From Lantana camara (lineage: Eukaryota > Streptophyta > Magnoliopsida > Lamiales > Verbenaceae): a DNA stretch of 64,000 bases. Both the position numbers and the translations under genes were made by a program. The notes below the pieces were generated by a model that had not been told where the DNA came from, ran no database searches, and saw only the letters and a list, made by a program, of their open reading frames with translations. The stretch is from positions 22,341,001-22,405,000 of the forward strand of contig CM074860.1 of the NCBI GenBank assembly GCA_037501455.1, read 5' to 3'. Positions 44,952-55,819 of the stretch are shown here, piece after piece. Within the stretch, counting starts at the first letter, position 1. Each line of letters begins with the position of its first letter.

Positions 44952-47900
44952 TGTAACACCCCAAATGGAGGATGCCACATTCCCCGCACTATGACCCCGA
45001 CCCGGAACATGAAATGGAAGTCCATGCCCGAATCCGAATCAGAGTGAACGGGAGACCAACTCACACACTAGGCTAGGCGGATCTAACTTGACCAAAACTC
45101 AGAGTGCGGAAGCAATTAAAACCAATAACAAAAGATGGCAGAAGCATTTAAAACAAAACATGCAAAGCAGGTGACGGGTTCAACTAGCATAGATACCTAA
45201 TCCCGAATAATAGAATATTAACATAAAGTAATAATCATCAAGTGCCACAAGGGGCCGAATGAGAGTGCTACGCAGGGCTACCGAATAGTAAAGTATAATC
45301 TCAAGTCTACGAGTCAAAGTATAAGTAAAGTGTATGAAAAGACAAATGCAAATAGAAAGACTAGACCGACGAAGTGCAACTCAAAGGACTCACTTCCGCC
45401 TAGCAAACGCCAACAACCTGCAACTAAAAGTGTAAATGAGGGGTCAGTCAACTTGACCGAGTGAGGGGGCTAACGCACACCCACAATATATATATATATA
45501 AGGAGCATAACACAGAATAAAAAGGATGGACTCATGAACCGGGGATAGATGTTACATACCAAAACGTTTAGAAATAACCCAAATAGATATAGATATAAGT
45601 TTAGAAATCATTTTTCAGAAAAGACTCTATTCCGATTCATAATTCCCATAACAGATCATAACATATGCTCGGCGAGTACGAGCTTCCAACCTTTACTCCT
45701 CATAACAGAACAGAACGAAATACAGAAATAAATCCCTCCTCAACTCCAAAGATGGAAGAGCCTCGCATTGGCCCTAACCATCCGAACATACAGACAAACC
45801 CTCAAGGGGTAGCGAACCACAAGAGTCCTCCCCGACTGTACACCGAAGGCTCAAGATATCACGCCTCCCCTAACTCCCTAAGTCGCGCAATGATACCTCA
45901 AATGGAACTAGCACAGTGGCTTATCCGACGACCCTATGACGTACCGGTCTCCACTCGTACCAGCTCCTGGATCCACATAACAAAACATACATACATATGC
46001 CAATATTTCATGGCAACTCGCTACAGAATCATAACATATCAGAGTTTTCCAAAATAGCTTACGTATGCCTTAATACTTAATTTTTCTTTAAAACCAAGGA
46101 TAGTGCACAAGGTCATAATCATATCATATCCAACACATATCTAATCATATATAGTATATAACCGCATGCAAGGATTGAAATCATCATATTAAGGCCATAG
46201 GTCGCTTAACTATACAAAATCCTAAACCTCACCTCGTGAAAGTAGAGTCTGAGAGTGTGAAGGGCCAAACACTCTAAACCTCAGGCCCACCGGCACCACC
46301 AAACTCTGTGACAAGACATACAGAAGCCCAGACTTAGACTCTATATGAACCAAACAAGACGCACGGCGTTGCTCAACATGATCGTGGTTATGTATAAGTG
46401 TTCATGTTGTGCTTGGATAAGGTGTCGTGGTTATTCAAGGCATATCAATGCTCAACAAGGTCATATTTACAAGCAATCGACACGTAATTCCATATCCAAA
46501 GATGCAAGATCAATTTAGGAAGTCAATGTATTCACAAAATGCATATTAAATCATCCAATGTCACAGGGTTCAATTATAATATTAGAATTAAGCATCAAGT
46601 TCATGTCGAGTTATAAAGTGCATAAGTAAGAGCAACTTGATCATATAAACATACAAAGTTGTTGTACGTAGATGGCATGCTTGATACAAATAAAGAGTGC
46701 ATCTAATTCACTTAAGATCATACTTTACAACTTCACAACATGTTTGGTATATAAGCTCAAATCACATCCATAGTTTCATAAATATTACACTAACACCCCT
46801 TCATATCTAAACACATAGTATAAATTCATCACATCAGGATTCAAATTGTAAATCGAAACATTCATGCGTATCACAATCCATTCAATACATGTTTTCGTAT
46901 ACGATTGGAATACATCTCGATCAACAAACCAACAATAACCAATTTATTTGCACTTAAAACAATTAATTCAAGTAATCACAATTATGCAAAATAATTCGTA
47001 ATAAATAGATCGAGTGTCCGATTAACGAACGGAAGGTGGCGTTGAACTCACCACAACGAGACGAACATTCTGACCAGACGCCGCCGAAACGCCACCACTG
47101 TAGCTGCCGGAATTTGGTAGGGCCGCCGCCGAAGGTCGCCGGAAAAATCCCGAAAAAATCAGTCCTGAATAAAGTCTTCGTGCCCGTTCCGAATCCTCGA
47201 TCAATTTTTGAAAATTCCAAGCCGATTGTCCTAGATCTGAAATCTAAGAACACGAAAACCCTGAATCTTCAAACTCAAATTACTTCCAAACCGGTGAACC
47301 AAAATGCGATCCGTAAAAGCCATTGTCTTACCCATGACGAGCTCTTCGAAAGCCCTAAGGTATCTCGCCGGAAAAATCCTCGGAGCTAGCGCCGCCGTTG
47401 CACCGCCACTTTTCCACCGTGATCCGCTGCCAAACCACAGAATCTGGAGTCGCCTGATCACAGGCCACTAGTTCTCGTCGTTCCGAACAACTTTAGTGAA
47501 GAGCCCGAGGCCAAAAGATGGTCGGAAAAGGTCCCCGTTGGCCGCCGAATAATCTGCCACCGCACACGTCACCGGAACCACCACCTACGGCCAAGATCTA
47601 GTGAAATTGATGCTGGAAATGAACTCAGGGGGTCGAAAAACCTTGGAAACCATCAAGCCCCGTCGAAAACCACCGCCGGAAGCGGCGGAATCGCGCCTCT
47701 ACAGTAACCCGTGCCGCCGCCGCGAGCTTCAGGCGGCGCGTGCGGCTCCGTCGCGGCTCCGATGGCCGCGCCGCCGACGTCAACCGATGTGCCGGGATGT
47801 CTACTTTCTGGGTCTCTGGCGCGTGTAACAAGGAGGTGGCCGGAAAACGCCGCGAAATGCCGGCGAAGTGGCGGCGGTCTGACAGCTCCGCCGCTGCTAC

Positions 47901-48579
47901 TGAAATCTGGCCATAACTCCGCCACCATTCGTCGCTAGGCTGCGAAATTGATAATCTTGCGTCGGTCTCGCTGAGATAATCGAAATGGACTATTCGTTTG
48001 TTGAATTCCGTCGAGAAACGATCGAGCTATGGGCTCGTAACCGAAGCCGCGCATAGTGACCCGCGGGAGAGAGAGAGTGGGAGAGGAGAGAGAGAGAGAG
48101 AAAAAAGGGATTGGGAGAAATGTGTCTTGTGCACAAGTTAAATACAACCGGGTATCCCTATCGCGTAGCAAAGAGACATATCGCGTACAAATAATCGTAA
48201 ATAAAATTGGTAAAGTTACGAATAAAGATTCAAGCTCCGAATTAATTTTACAAATTAAAATGAAATAGAGATTTACCAATTAGAGTTTAATTCAATTTAA
48301 TTTTTAGAAACCTTTCGTACAATTTAACGACACTTCGTAAACACATGATCGATAATTAATCTCAAGGAATTCAAGTAAACCGAAATTAAACAAGTTAAGT
48401 AACATGATGGATTTAAAATCAACTTAACCATTAATTTTAGAATAATCCAAATGATCACATATTAAATTGGATTTATATTAAATCACATAATTCAAGAACT
48501 CTTAAATTAAACACATACAAGTGTAGAGACTTACTTGTAAATGTCGTCAGGATGCCCTTCGAGAAAACGGGGCGTCACA
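44952..48579 (-). repeat. Gypsy solo LTR, 3.6 kb, nested in another gypsy LTR
   Basis: The left edge TGTAACACCCC and right edge GGGGCGTCACA (minus-strand start TGTGACGCCCC) are flanked by a perfect 5-bp duplication GTTAC (44947-44951 and 48580-48584). The CCCCGCACTATGACC block at 44990 and the conserved core match the other LTRs of the family. 47390-47940 is GC-rich with CCGCCG repeats; open frames there are composition artefacts. Confidence 0.8.
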
Positions 48580-48602
48580 GTTACAATATGCCATAGGTTA
48601 GT

Positions 48603-48793
48603 TGTTATCTATAATGGATGTCATGATTAGGAGGAATTATTTTCTGTATTACTGTATTGCTTGACTTCAATGAATAAGAACATAATACATACATGTAGAT
48701 ATACACCACAACTAGACTAAAAAAGGAAACATAATATTTACATCCCTAATTGCACCCCTAATTACGGAATTACCGAAAACCTCTTCGTCAACA
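48603..48793 (-). repeat. 3' LTR of copia B
   Basis: 191 bp, identical to the 5' LTR except for A instead of G near 48629. On the minus strand it starts TGTTGACG and ends AACA. It abuts the polypurine tract CTTGAGGGGGAG (48794-48805, minus strand). Confidence 0.93.
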
Positions 48794-48989
48794 CTCCCCC
48801 TCAAGTTGTACCGTCGGATCCTCGATGTGCAACTTGCCCAAAACTTCTTCGAAAATCATACCATTCACGGCCTTTGTCAGAATATCAGCGAGTTGGTCCT
48901 CTGACCTTACAAATGGCAACTTAATGATCCCTTCTTCAATCTTTTCCTTAATGAAGTGTCTATCAACTTCCACATGCTTCGTGCGATCA
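48794..48989 (-). pseudogene. Copia B RNase H C-terminal remnant
   Basis: The minus strand reads DRTKHVEVDRHFIKEKIEEG and on to QLADILTKAVNG, the conserved end of copia RNase H, followed by the polypurine tract. The upstream part is replaced by the 5S rRNA segment, whose first bases coincide with the DRT codons. Confidence 0.8.
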
Positions 48990-49082
48990 TACCAGCACTA
49001 ATGCACCGGATCCCATCAGAGCTCCGAAGTTAAGCGTGATTGGGCGAGAGTAGTACTAGGATGGGTGACCCCCTGGGAAGTC
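48982..49082 (+). rRNA. 5S rRNA fragment inside copia B
   Basis: About 101 of 120 bases of plant 5S rRNA are recognisable, from TGCGATCATACCAGCAC near the 5' end, through GTTAAGCGTG(A)TTGGGC (box A region) and GTACTAGGATGGGTGACC, to CTGGGAAGTC. Only a few differences from the usual plant sequence are seen by eye (AGAGCTCCG, GTGATTGGG, GACCCCC). The last about 18 bases are missing. The orientation is opposite to the retrotransposon. Most internal Pol III promoter bases are kept, but transcription is not shown. Confidence 0.88.
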
Positions 49083-50901
49083 GGTTTACTAGGTAAACGG
49101 AGGTGGCGACGGCTTCAGGCCACAAGTACTTAGGACTGTGGGATTCAATAAGTAGGGATCTAGACATCTCAAGGAGTTGACGGTTTTTTCTAAGTCGGTT
49201 TACTAGGTAAACGGAGGTGGCGACAGCTTCAGGCCACAAGTACTTAGGACTGTGGGATTCAATAAGTAGGGATCTAGACATCTCAAGGAGTTGACGGTTT
49301 TTTCTTTCTGCTACCCCGTTTTGCTGAGGAGTATCTGGACAAGAGGTTTGGTGAATGAGCCCGTGTTTCTGAAAAAACTGTTTCATGGTGGCATTAACAA
49401 ACTTCCCCCCATTATCAGACCTAAGCACTCTAATCTGTGAGTTGTATTGAGTCCAAACCATTTGAAAGAATTCTATAAACTTATCAGGAACTTCTGACTT
49501 ATTTTTGAGAAAATACACCCACGTCATTCTTGAATGATCATCAATAAAAAGAACGAAGTATTTAAAACCATGGTTCAAACCAGTGTTCGGGGAAGGACCC
49601 CATACATCAGAGTGTACTAAGGAAAAAACCTTATCAGTGCGAGAACTGGAAACCGGGAAGGGCTGTCTATGACTCTTGGCAAGAATACACGTATCACAAG
49701 GGAATTTATTAGTTTCGGAAAACAACTGAGGAAAAAACAACTGGAGATACCCTGGAGATGGATGACCCAACCGGCGATGCCAAAGCCACTGTTGGCGGTT
49801 CACTGTCCCGTGAGCAAGCGCTGCAGTTCCTTGTTGAGCGACATCATCCAAGTAGTAAAGCCCCCCACGTTCAGTGCCACGCCCAATCACTTTCCCCGAC
49901 TGAATATCCTGCAAGAGGCAAAAACCAGAGTAAATCACCACTGTACAATTTAATTCCTTTGTGATATGACTAACAGATAGCAGTTTGCAGGACAAATGAG
50001 GAACATAGAGACAATTTCTCAGAGTTATAGACGGGGAGATAGCAACGATTCCGGTGCCCTGGACCGGTAAAAGTTCCCCGTTGGCTGTGTGGATGCCTGG
50101 TCTTTTTGAGTTTGTCATGCTGATTAAGTCATTTGGGTCATAGGTCATTGTATCCGTTGCCCCACAATCAAGAATCCACTCCACCGATTTGGGTCCTTGG
50201 GTTAAATACGCTACTTCACACTTTGGAGGACTGTTGTGATCTGTTACTAAACTTTGGGGACCAATCTGCAGGGAGTTAAGACTTGGGGGGTTAATATGCA
50301 AATGCTGATTTAAATAGGGTTGGAACCGTGAGTTCCCAACCCCACTTTCATATTCAGCCGCCTCTCCTCTAAACTCCATATCTCCACCTTGAGTACTCCG
50401 CTGAACCGTCGCCGCCCAAGAACCTGGCGTGAGCTGCGTCGCCGGAGGCGACTTTGTTTCCTCTGAATCGGCGACCGGCGGCGCTGGTCTTGCCGTCGGT
50501 GAGCCCCTCTCCTTCTGCGCTGCTACTGGATTGAACCCCGACGGTGCTAATCGACCTGCCGGTGGTGGTTGTTGTCTGGTTGTCGAGACTGGTGGCGCTG
50601 GTTTCGCCGCCGGTGCTGTGAGTGCGAACCCCAGTGAGTCTTCGCTGTTGCCCTCTTTATTGTTGATTTCTGTTGCTGTGACGGTGGCTGTGGCGGCGCT
50701 ACTGATGCCGCCTCCGCCGTCACGCCGCTGTACTTTTCCTTCTGTTGTTGTGGCGGTGGCTATGGCGGCGCTACTGATGCCGCCTCTGCCGTCACGCCGC
50801 TTTATCAGTGTTGGGCCGGAGTGGCCGCTGCTGATGCCACTGTCTTCGGCCATGGCTGAGAAAAGGTGTTGGGTAAGTGATGAGCAAGAACACCGAATCA
50901 C
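49030..50901 (-). CDS. Copia B protease-integrase polyprotein, deleted version
   Basis: The 623-codon frame starts with an Ala/Pro/Gly-rich part containing a duplicated RRDG(R/G)GGISSAA segment instead of a normal gag core. Then come protease DCGATDTMTYDP (about 245), GAG-pre-integrase LWHRRLGHPSPG, the CDTC finger, and integrase core DVWGPSPNTG, RSDNGG and PDTPQQNGVAERKN. A 38-residue segment from RKNRQLLEMSRSL to VYLVNRL is present twice. After the second copy the frame runs into 5S rRNA antisense sequence (LPRGSPILVLL) and stops. No zinc knuckle and no RT, so function is very doubtful although the frame is open. Confidence 0.8.
   Translation of the reverse strand: MIRCSCSSLTQHLFSAMAEDSGISSGHSGPTLIKRRDGRGGISSAAIATATTTEGKVQRRDGGGGISSAATATVTATEINNKEGNSEDSLGFALTAPAAKPAPPVSTTRQQPPPAGRLAPSGFNPVAAQKERGSPTARPAPPVADSEETKSPPATQLTPGSWAATVQRSTQGGDMEFRGEAAEYESGVGNSRFQPYLNQHLHINPPSLNSLQIGPQSLVTDHNSPPKCEVAYLTQGPKSVEWILDCGATDTMTYDPNDLISMTNSKRPGIHTANGELLPVQGTGIVAISPSITLRNCLYVPHLSCKLLSVSHITKELNCTVVIYSGFCLLQDIQSGKVIGRGTERGGLYYLDDVAQQGTAALAHGTVNRQQWLWHRRLGHPSPGYLQLFFPQLFSETNKFPCDTCILAKSHRQPFPVSSSRTDKVFSLVHSDVWGPSPNTGLNHGFKYFVLFIDDHSRMTWVYFLKNKSEVPDKFIEFFQMVWTQYNSQIRVLRSDNGGKFVNATMKQFFQKHGLIHQTSCPDTPQQNGVAERKNRQLLEMSRSLLIESHSPKYLWPEAVATSVYLVNRLRKNRQLLEMSRSLLIESHSPKYLWPEAVATSVYLVNRLPRGSPILVLLSPNHA
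49081..49308 (-). repeat. 114-bp tandem duplication in copia B integrase, abutting the 5S segment
   Basis: 49081-49194 and 49195-49308 are identical except one base near 49110/49224 (GACGG against GACAG). Both copies are preceded by AAG. The left copy begins exactly where 5S similarity ends. Confidence 0.9.
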
Positions 50902-50917
50902 TGGTTGATCGGATCCC

Positions 50918-50929
50918 GCTCTGATACCA
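50918..50929 (-). other. Primer binding site of copia B
   Basis: The minus strand reads TGGTATCAGAGC directly after the 5' LTR end at 50930; complementary to initiator-Met tRNA. Confidence 0.93.
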
Positions 50930-51120
50930 TGTTATCTATAATGGATGTCATGATTGGGAGGAATTATTTTCTGTATTACTGTATTGCTTGACTTCAATGA
51001 ATAAGAACATAATACATACATGTAGATATACACCACAACTAGACTAAAAAAGGAAACATAATATTTACATCCCTAATTGCACCCCTAATTACGGAATTAC
51101 CGAAAACCTCTTCGTCAACA
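50930..51120 (-). repeat. 5' LTR of copia B
   Basis: 191 bp, borders as in the left copy; 190 of 191 bases shared, indicating a very recent insertion. Confidence 0.93.
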
Positions 51121-51857
51121 TTAGTAACCTATGAATCTATCATAGAAGATGATAAAACTGCAGCTCCACCTGAAACAGTAGTTCCCTGCAAAATATACAA
51201 ACTACTACTTACTTTGACACCTTTCATAACAACAAGTGCTCCTGTGGAAACCTTCAAAATACCATCTGAGCTAGTGTACTTATATCCAATAGTAGCAAGA
51301 GTGCTTAAGAATATAAGATTCTTCTTTAAATCAGGTACGTATCTAACATCTGTTAATGTCTTGATCACACCGTCATGCATCCGAATCTTCACTATTCCTT
51401 TCCCTTCTACATTGCACGCAGCATCATTGCCTATAAGAATGACTCCATCTAACTTTTCATATGTGGAGAACCAATCCTTATTAGGACATATATGGAAGGA
51501 ACAAGCAGAATCCATGATTCAGACATCGTCTGATTTTGAGTTATCTAAACTGACTAAAAGAATACCACCTTCGCTGTCTGTCTTAGCAACACTAGCCTCA
51601 CTGATTCTTTCTTTTTCACCTTCTAATTTTTTTTTTCAGTTTCCAACATTCTGCTTTTGAGTGTCCCTTTTTTCTTACAGTAGTGGCACCTAATTAGCTT
51701 ACTAAACTGTAATCTATCTCTTTGTTTGTTGTTATCATAATTTCTCTCTTTATTTCTTCCACGCACAAAAAGACCTTCACCTTGATTTTCAGAAATACTA
51801 CGTAATCTCTCCATCAATAGAGTATTTACATAAAAGAGCTTCCTGGACATCTTTCAG
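51121..51857 (-). pseudogene. Copia A gag end and protease, broken
   Basis: The minus strand carries the CCHC-like knuckle CHYCKKKGTLKSRM (usual H changed to T, last C lost) in 51850-51623 and the protease MDSACSFHICPNKDWFSTY... in 51515-51129. A short GAG-pre-integrase remnant (LWHI) continues on the other side of copia B at 48586-48600. It joins, through the nested insertions, the RT part at 42264-43940. The right end stops abruptly at gypsy sequence near 51858. Confidence 0.78.
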
Positions 51858-51858
51858 A

Positions 51859-54800
51859 ATTGAAGTATCAATTATTTGAAGCTCAGAATAGGGATCCGGA
51901 GGTACAAAAATTGGTAAGTAAGGCAAGAGCTGATCCGGAGAGTCCTTTTGGATTTAATAAAACTGGTTTACTTCGGTTTAAAAATAGAGTGGTCGTGCCA
52001 GAAGAATTGAAACGGGTCTTGCTTGAAGAAGCTCATAAGTCGGCTTATTCAATCCCCCCGGGAGGAAATAAAATGTATAAGGACTTGAAACAATATTATT
52101 AGTGGAAAAGATTAAAGAAAGACGTTGCCGGGTATGTGAAGCACTGTTTGACCTGTCAGAAAGTAAAAGACGAACATCAGAAACCCTCCGGACTTCTACA
52201 GCCGTTACCTATGTTAGGAATAGTGCCCTAGAAAGCCGATTGTATATCCTCTTTGTGCTTTTCCTTATTGTAATCACAGACAATCTTTGAATGAAATAAC
52301 GAATTGAGGCAACACTTCTTTATATGCTTTTGTTTGGTATGCGTTTACTTTAGCTGTGCATGTATGAGAACTCCCCTAATCCTGATGACTTTAGGACTCT
52401 ACCATTTAGGTGAAATGGTTCATGAAACGAGCCCAATATCACATAAGTCATGATTAGTAAAATACTCCAAGCCGATGAGTCCTACAGACAGTGGGAGTGT
52501 CAACCTGACTTCTCTAAGGCTTGCTCGTGGGATCACGCCCTTAAGAAGGACCACCTTATTTCATGGAGGTGAAAAGTGTATAGTTGATACGTGCGTGATA
52601 CATGAGGGTGCTTACTTTAATAAGTAAGTTCACTGAGGTGCCCCGTGTGAGAACATTCCTAAATGGGAAAGGAAGTTTCTATTTCAGGAAATGGAAACTT
52701 CCAGATTAGGAAATATCTCACGAGTCATTGATGTGATTAATTGATCCTTAGACTTGAGTTTTCTTGTCATTTTATGAGTTAACTCTGTAGTCTTAGGTAT
52801 AGGCTTTAAAGGGTGTCGCCTTAGACAACTGATTCAAGGCTTATGCTGGGGCTGCACAAGTGATTCATGAAAGTGAATGTGAATCAAGAAAGGACCTACA
52901 CTTGCATTTGCAAAGTGATCTCTTATTGTGTAAGTCATTCATATGCCATATGGAGTCCTTGGCCAAGGCAGTAGATCAAGACATCAAGAAAAGGGTTTCT
53001 TGGATTGAGATCAAATGGATATGAAATGCACTTAGCTTTAAGACCGGATTATTAGGGTTCTGATTATTCCCTTACCCTAGATCTTGGTTGAGAGATAGTA
53101 AGTAGGAGGATTGTATCTCACATGAATCAATGACTTAAAGGTTCTGTCGAATCCGAACATTCCAATTCAACTAGGGGTTAAACACCTGTTGCTAGACTAT
53201 GGTCGTTTAATCTGTGGACTGATTAATTAATTAGTGAATTAATTAATTAGGGTCATTGCTAATTCAATTGAGAACCTAGAGGGTCACACACAACAACTTG
53301 GTTACATGAGTTGAGGCTTTAAAATGATTAAACGAGTTAATCGGGCCAAGAGGGTTCCACACGTGTGAACCACACGTGTGGCTCACGTGAGTGACACGTG
53401 TCCTTGTGACACGTGTCTCACACGTGTGTAAATATATGTATATATTTATTTATGTGTTAAATAATTAATGTGATTAATTATTTAATAGACTTTGGTTTAA
53501 TTTTGAATTAAAAAGAAAGTCTTATTTTGGAGAAAAATAATCTAGTTAATTAATTATGAATTAATTAATTAGATAAAAATAAGTTACTTATTTTAAATAA
53601 ATAAAGTATAAAATTATCCAAAAATAGTTTGGACATTTTTAGCTCTCTTGAAAGTTGATTTGAATTTGAATTCAAAGTCAAAGTCAAAATTACTTGATGA
53701 TCAAGTAATAGGAGAGAGGGACCAAAATCCTTAGCCCATAAGGACTAGGGATTTTTGGCCACTCCCTTATTATAAATAGGGGAGCTCGAGCTCCCCTTAG
53801 AGCTAATTGGCAATTCTTTTGGTTCATGTGTTGAATACCATCCTTTCTCCAAGATAAACGAAACCCTAGGTTAAGCCTAAACACTAAATAGAGAACTAGC
53901 ATCCTTACTAGTTAGATTGTGATCAAGTTGGTGGACTATCTCTAGAGAGCTTCAAGTTAGAAGTTTGACGATTCGAGCTTTACCAAGGAGAGGGGATCAA
54001 GCCGCAAGAAGAGCGTTCTTGGGTGGCTTGAAACGCTTCAAGAAAGAATAAAAGAAAAGTAAGTTTCTTATCTCTACGAATTTGGTTACACGATTGCAAG
54101 TCCAAGGTCCTTTTGTTGGAAATTTTTTAAATTTTCGCTGCTTTCTGATTCGTGTTTTCCAACAACCTATTCCAGAATGGAAGTGGGAACAAGTAACGAT
54201 GGATTTTGTATCCGGGTTACCAAAGGTAAAAGGCGGATTTGATGGTATTTGGGTTATTGTGCATCGTTTAACTAAGTCTGCATATTTCCTACCGGTCCGG
54301 ATGACTTACAAAATTCCCAAGTTAGTGGAGATATACAACAGAGAAATTATTCGACTTCATGGGATCTCGGTCAGTATAGTTTCGAATAGAGACCCGAGAT
54401 TCACATCCAAATTGTGGTAAGAACTACAAGGAGTTTTGGGGATGAAGCTCAAGTTGAGTACTTCATTCCACCCGCAAACGGATGGTCAGTCAGAAAGATT
54501 AATAAGATACTTAAAAGATCTATTTTGGGCTTGCGCGATGGATTTTCAGAGTTTTTGGCAAGAACAACTTCCTTTAATTGAATTTGCATACAACAACAGT
54601 TATCAGGCTTCGATCGGGATGGCTCCCTATGAACTTCTTTATGGAAGAAAGTGTCGATCTCCGTTGTTTTTCGACTTGAAAGAATGGAAATAGTCGAAAC
54701 AAGAAGGTGTAAAGAAAGGTGAAAAGTTGGAGAAACCTTCTAAGGCTGTTCAAGCTATGATTGAAAAAGTTCAATTGATACAACAACGGATGAAAGCCGC

Positions 54801-54966
54801 CCAAGAAAGGCAGAAGAGCTATGCCGATACTCGCCGAAGAGATCTTGAATTTGAAGTGGGTGATCGGGTATTCTTGAAGGTGTCACCAAGGAAAGGTTTT
54901 ACTCGGATCGGGAAAGGAGGAAAGCTTAATCCTCATTATTTAGATCGGGAAAGGAGGAAAGCTTAA
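51859..54966 (+). pseudogene. Gypsy (chromovirus-type) integrase, split by a solo LTR
   Basis: Two parts, 51859-52211 and 54165-54966, read through in one frame once the solo LTR and one copy of its duplication are disregarded (QPLP then IPEWKWEQVTMDF). The first part has the zinc finger HKSAYSIPPG...HCLTCQ, where the second His of H-H-C-C is Pro. The core has MDFVSGLP, VSNRDPRF (usual catalytic Asp changed to Asn) and HPQTDGQSER. In-frame stops occur at about 52100, 54418 and 54691. A 25-bp direct repeat with 37-bp spacing lies at the 3' end (54906 and 54943). Confidence 0.85.
52212..54164 (+). repeat. Copia solo LTR, nearly the same as the LTR at 6170
   Basis: The 1,953-bp segment starts TGTTAGGAATAGTGCCC and ends TTTTCCAACA with a perfect 5-bp duplication ACCTA (52207-52211 and 54165-54169). 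It has six CACGTG boxes between 53360 and 53426 and a TATAAATA box near 53770. Very similar to the 3' LTR of the first copia element, so this family was active recently. Confidence 0.93.
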
Positions 54967-55186
54967 TTTCCCATTGGAATTCCGTCGGAATTCCGTTGGA
55001 AATAGAATTCCGATGGAATTCCGACGTAACAGACCCGTCAGGACCCAATTCCGACGATGTATTTTCCAACGGGCGCCATCCCGTCGGTTTACCGTCGAAA
55101 ATCAGCTTTTCCGACGAAAAATCGATGGAATTTTCGAAAATCCCGTCGGAATATGCCCGTCGATTTTCGGGGATTTTCTTGTAGTG
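54967..55186 (+). mobile_element. CACTA transposon terminus fragment
   Basis: The right end reads TTTTCTTGTAGTG, the complement of CACTACAAGAAAA, the standard end of plant CACTA (En/Spm) elements. The 220 bp before it contain many CCGTCGGAA/TTCCGACGG copies in both orientations, typical subterminal repeats. The opposite terminus and transposase are missing. It lies between gypsy integrase and gypsy gag. Confidence 0.78.
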
Positions 55187-55189
55187 TTA

Positions 55190-55819
55190 CTTGGGAGGTA
55201 TTTGTCAGGGAGTTCAAGAACAAATTCATTCCACCATCTTCTCGCACTCGCAGGCTGAAGGAATTTACTGAACTAAAGCAAGGAGGGAGATCAGTTGCTG
55301 AGTACATCGCTGAGTTTGAGAGATTATCTCGCTATGCACCCAATATAGCGAGTGATGATTTTCATAAGGCGATGCAGTTCGTGCAGGGACTTAGGCCGGA
55401 CATACAGGTTGCATTGGAGGCGGTTAATACGAGTACTTGGGTCAAGGCCACTACTAAAGCTTTGAAGGTGGAAGATTCAGTTAATACACGAAGGCCTATT
55501 CCTCGCATTGGACAGGCTTCAGGTTCGGGATCAGGATAGGGTTTTAGCCCCGGAAAAAGGCCTATCACTTATTCTGTATCACCAGCACAGAAAGGGCCTG
55601 GAAAGAAATTTAAACTGGCAGGACCAGTCCAGAAGGCCCCACGCGCACCTGCTTTACCACTGCCACCTCAGAAGCTAGGTTGTAGATATTGTGGGCTACC
55701 TACTTATACTTATGAGAGTTGCAGACGCCGGTTAGGGTTATGCATGATCTGCGGGAGTAACGAGCATCGAGTAGATGGCTGCCCGGATCATCAGAATCCA
55801 CCACTTGGGGGTCAGAGAC
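55190..55819 (+). pseudogene. Gypsy gag with zinc knuckle, truncated both sides
   Basis: The frame from 55190 (TWEVFVREFKNKFIP) contains the gag core LKEFTELKQGGRSVAEYIAEF and KAMQFVQGLRP. After a stop at 55538 it goes on to GCRYCGLPTYTYESC (His of the first knuckle missing) and CMICGSNEHRVDGC, a normal CCHC. It is cut on the right by the gypsy derivative at 55820. Since gag follows integrase here, it is from a different element or a rearranged copy. Confidence 0.8.

Larger units (their letters stand above)
48603..51120 (-). mobile_element. Copia B: young short-LTR copia element with internal deletion and 5S rRNA segment
   Basis: Two 191-bp LTRs (48603-48793 and 50930-51120) differ at one base, and a perfect 5-bp duplication TTAGT flanks the element (48598-48602 and 51121-51125). 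A tRNA-iMet primer site and a polypurine tract are in place. The 2,518-bp element lacks the gag core, the zinc knuckle and the whole reverse transcriptase, so it cannot move by itself. It inserted in copia A between protease and integrase. Confidence 0.93.

Noticed and set aside
45665..46057. 130-codon + frame
   Set aside because: Inside a gypsy LTR, antisense to the conserved LTR core; the corresponding region of the other LTRs is not open.
47036..47938. Several overlapping Arg/Pro-rich frames on both strands
   Set aside because: They lie in the GC-rich part of a gypsy solo LTR; open frames on both strands follow from composition.
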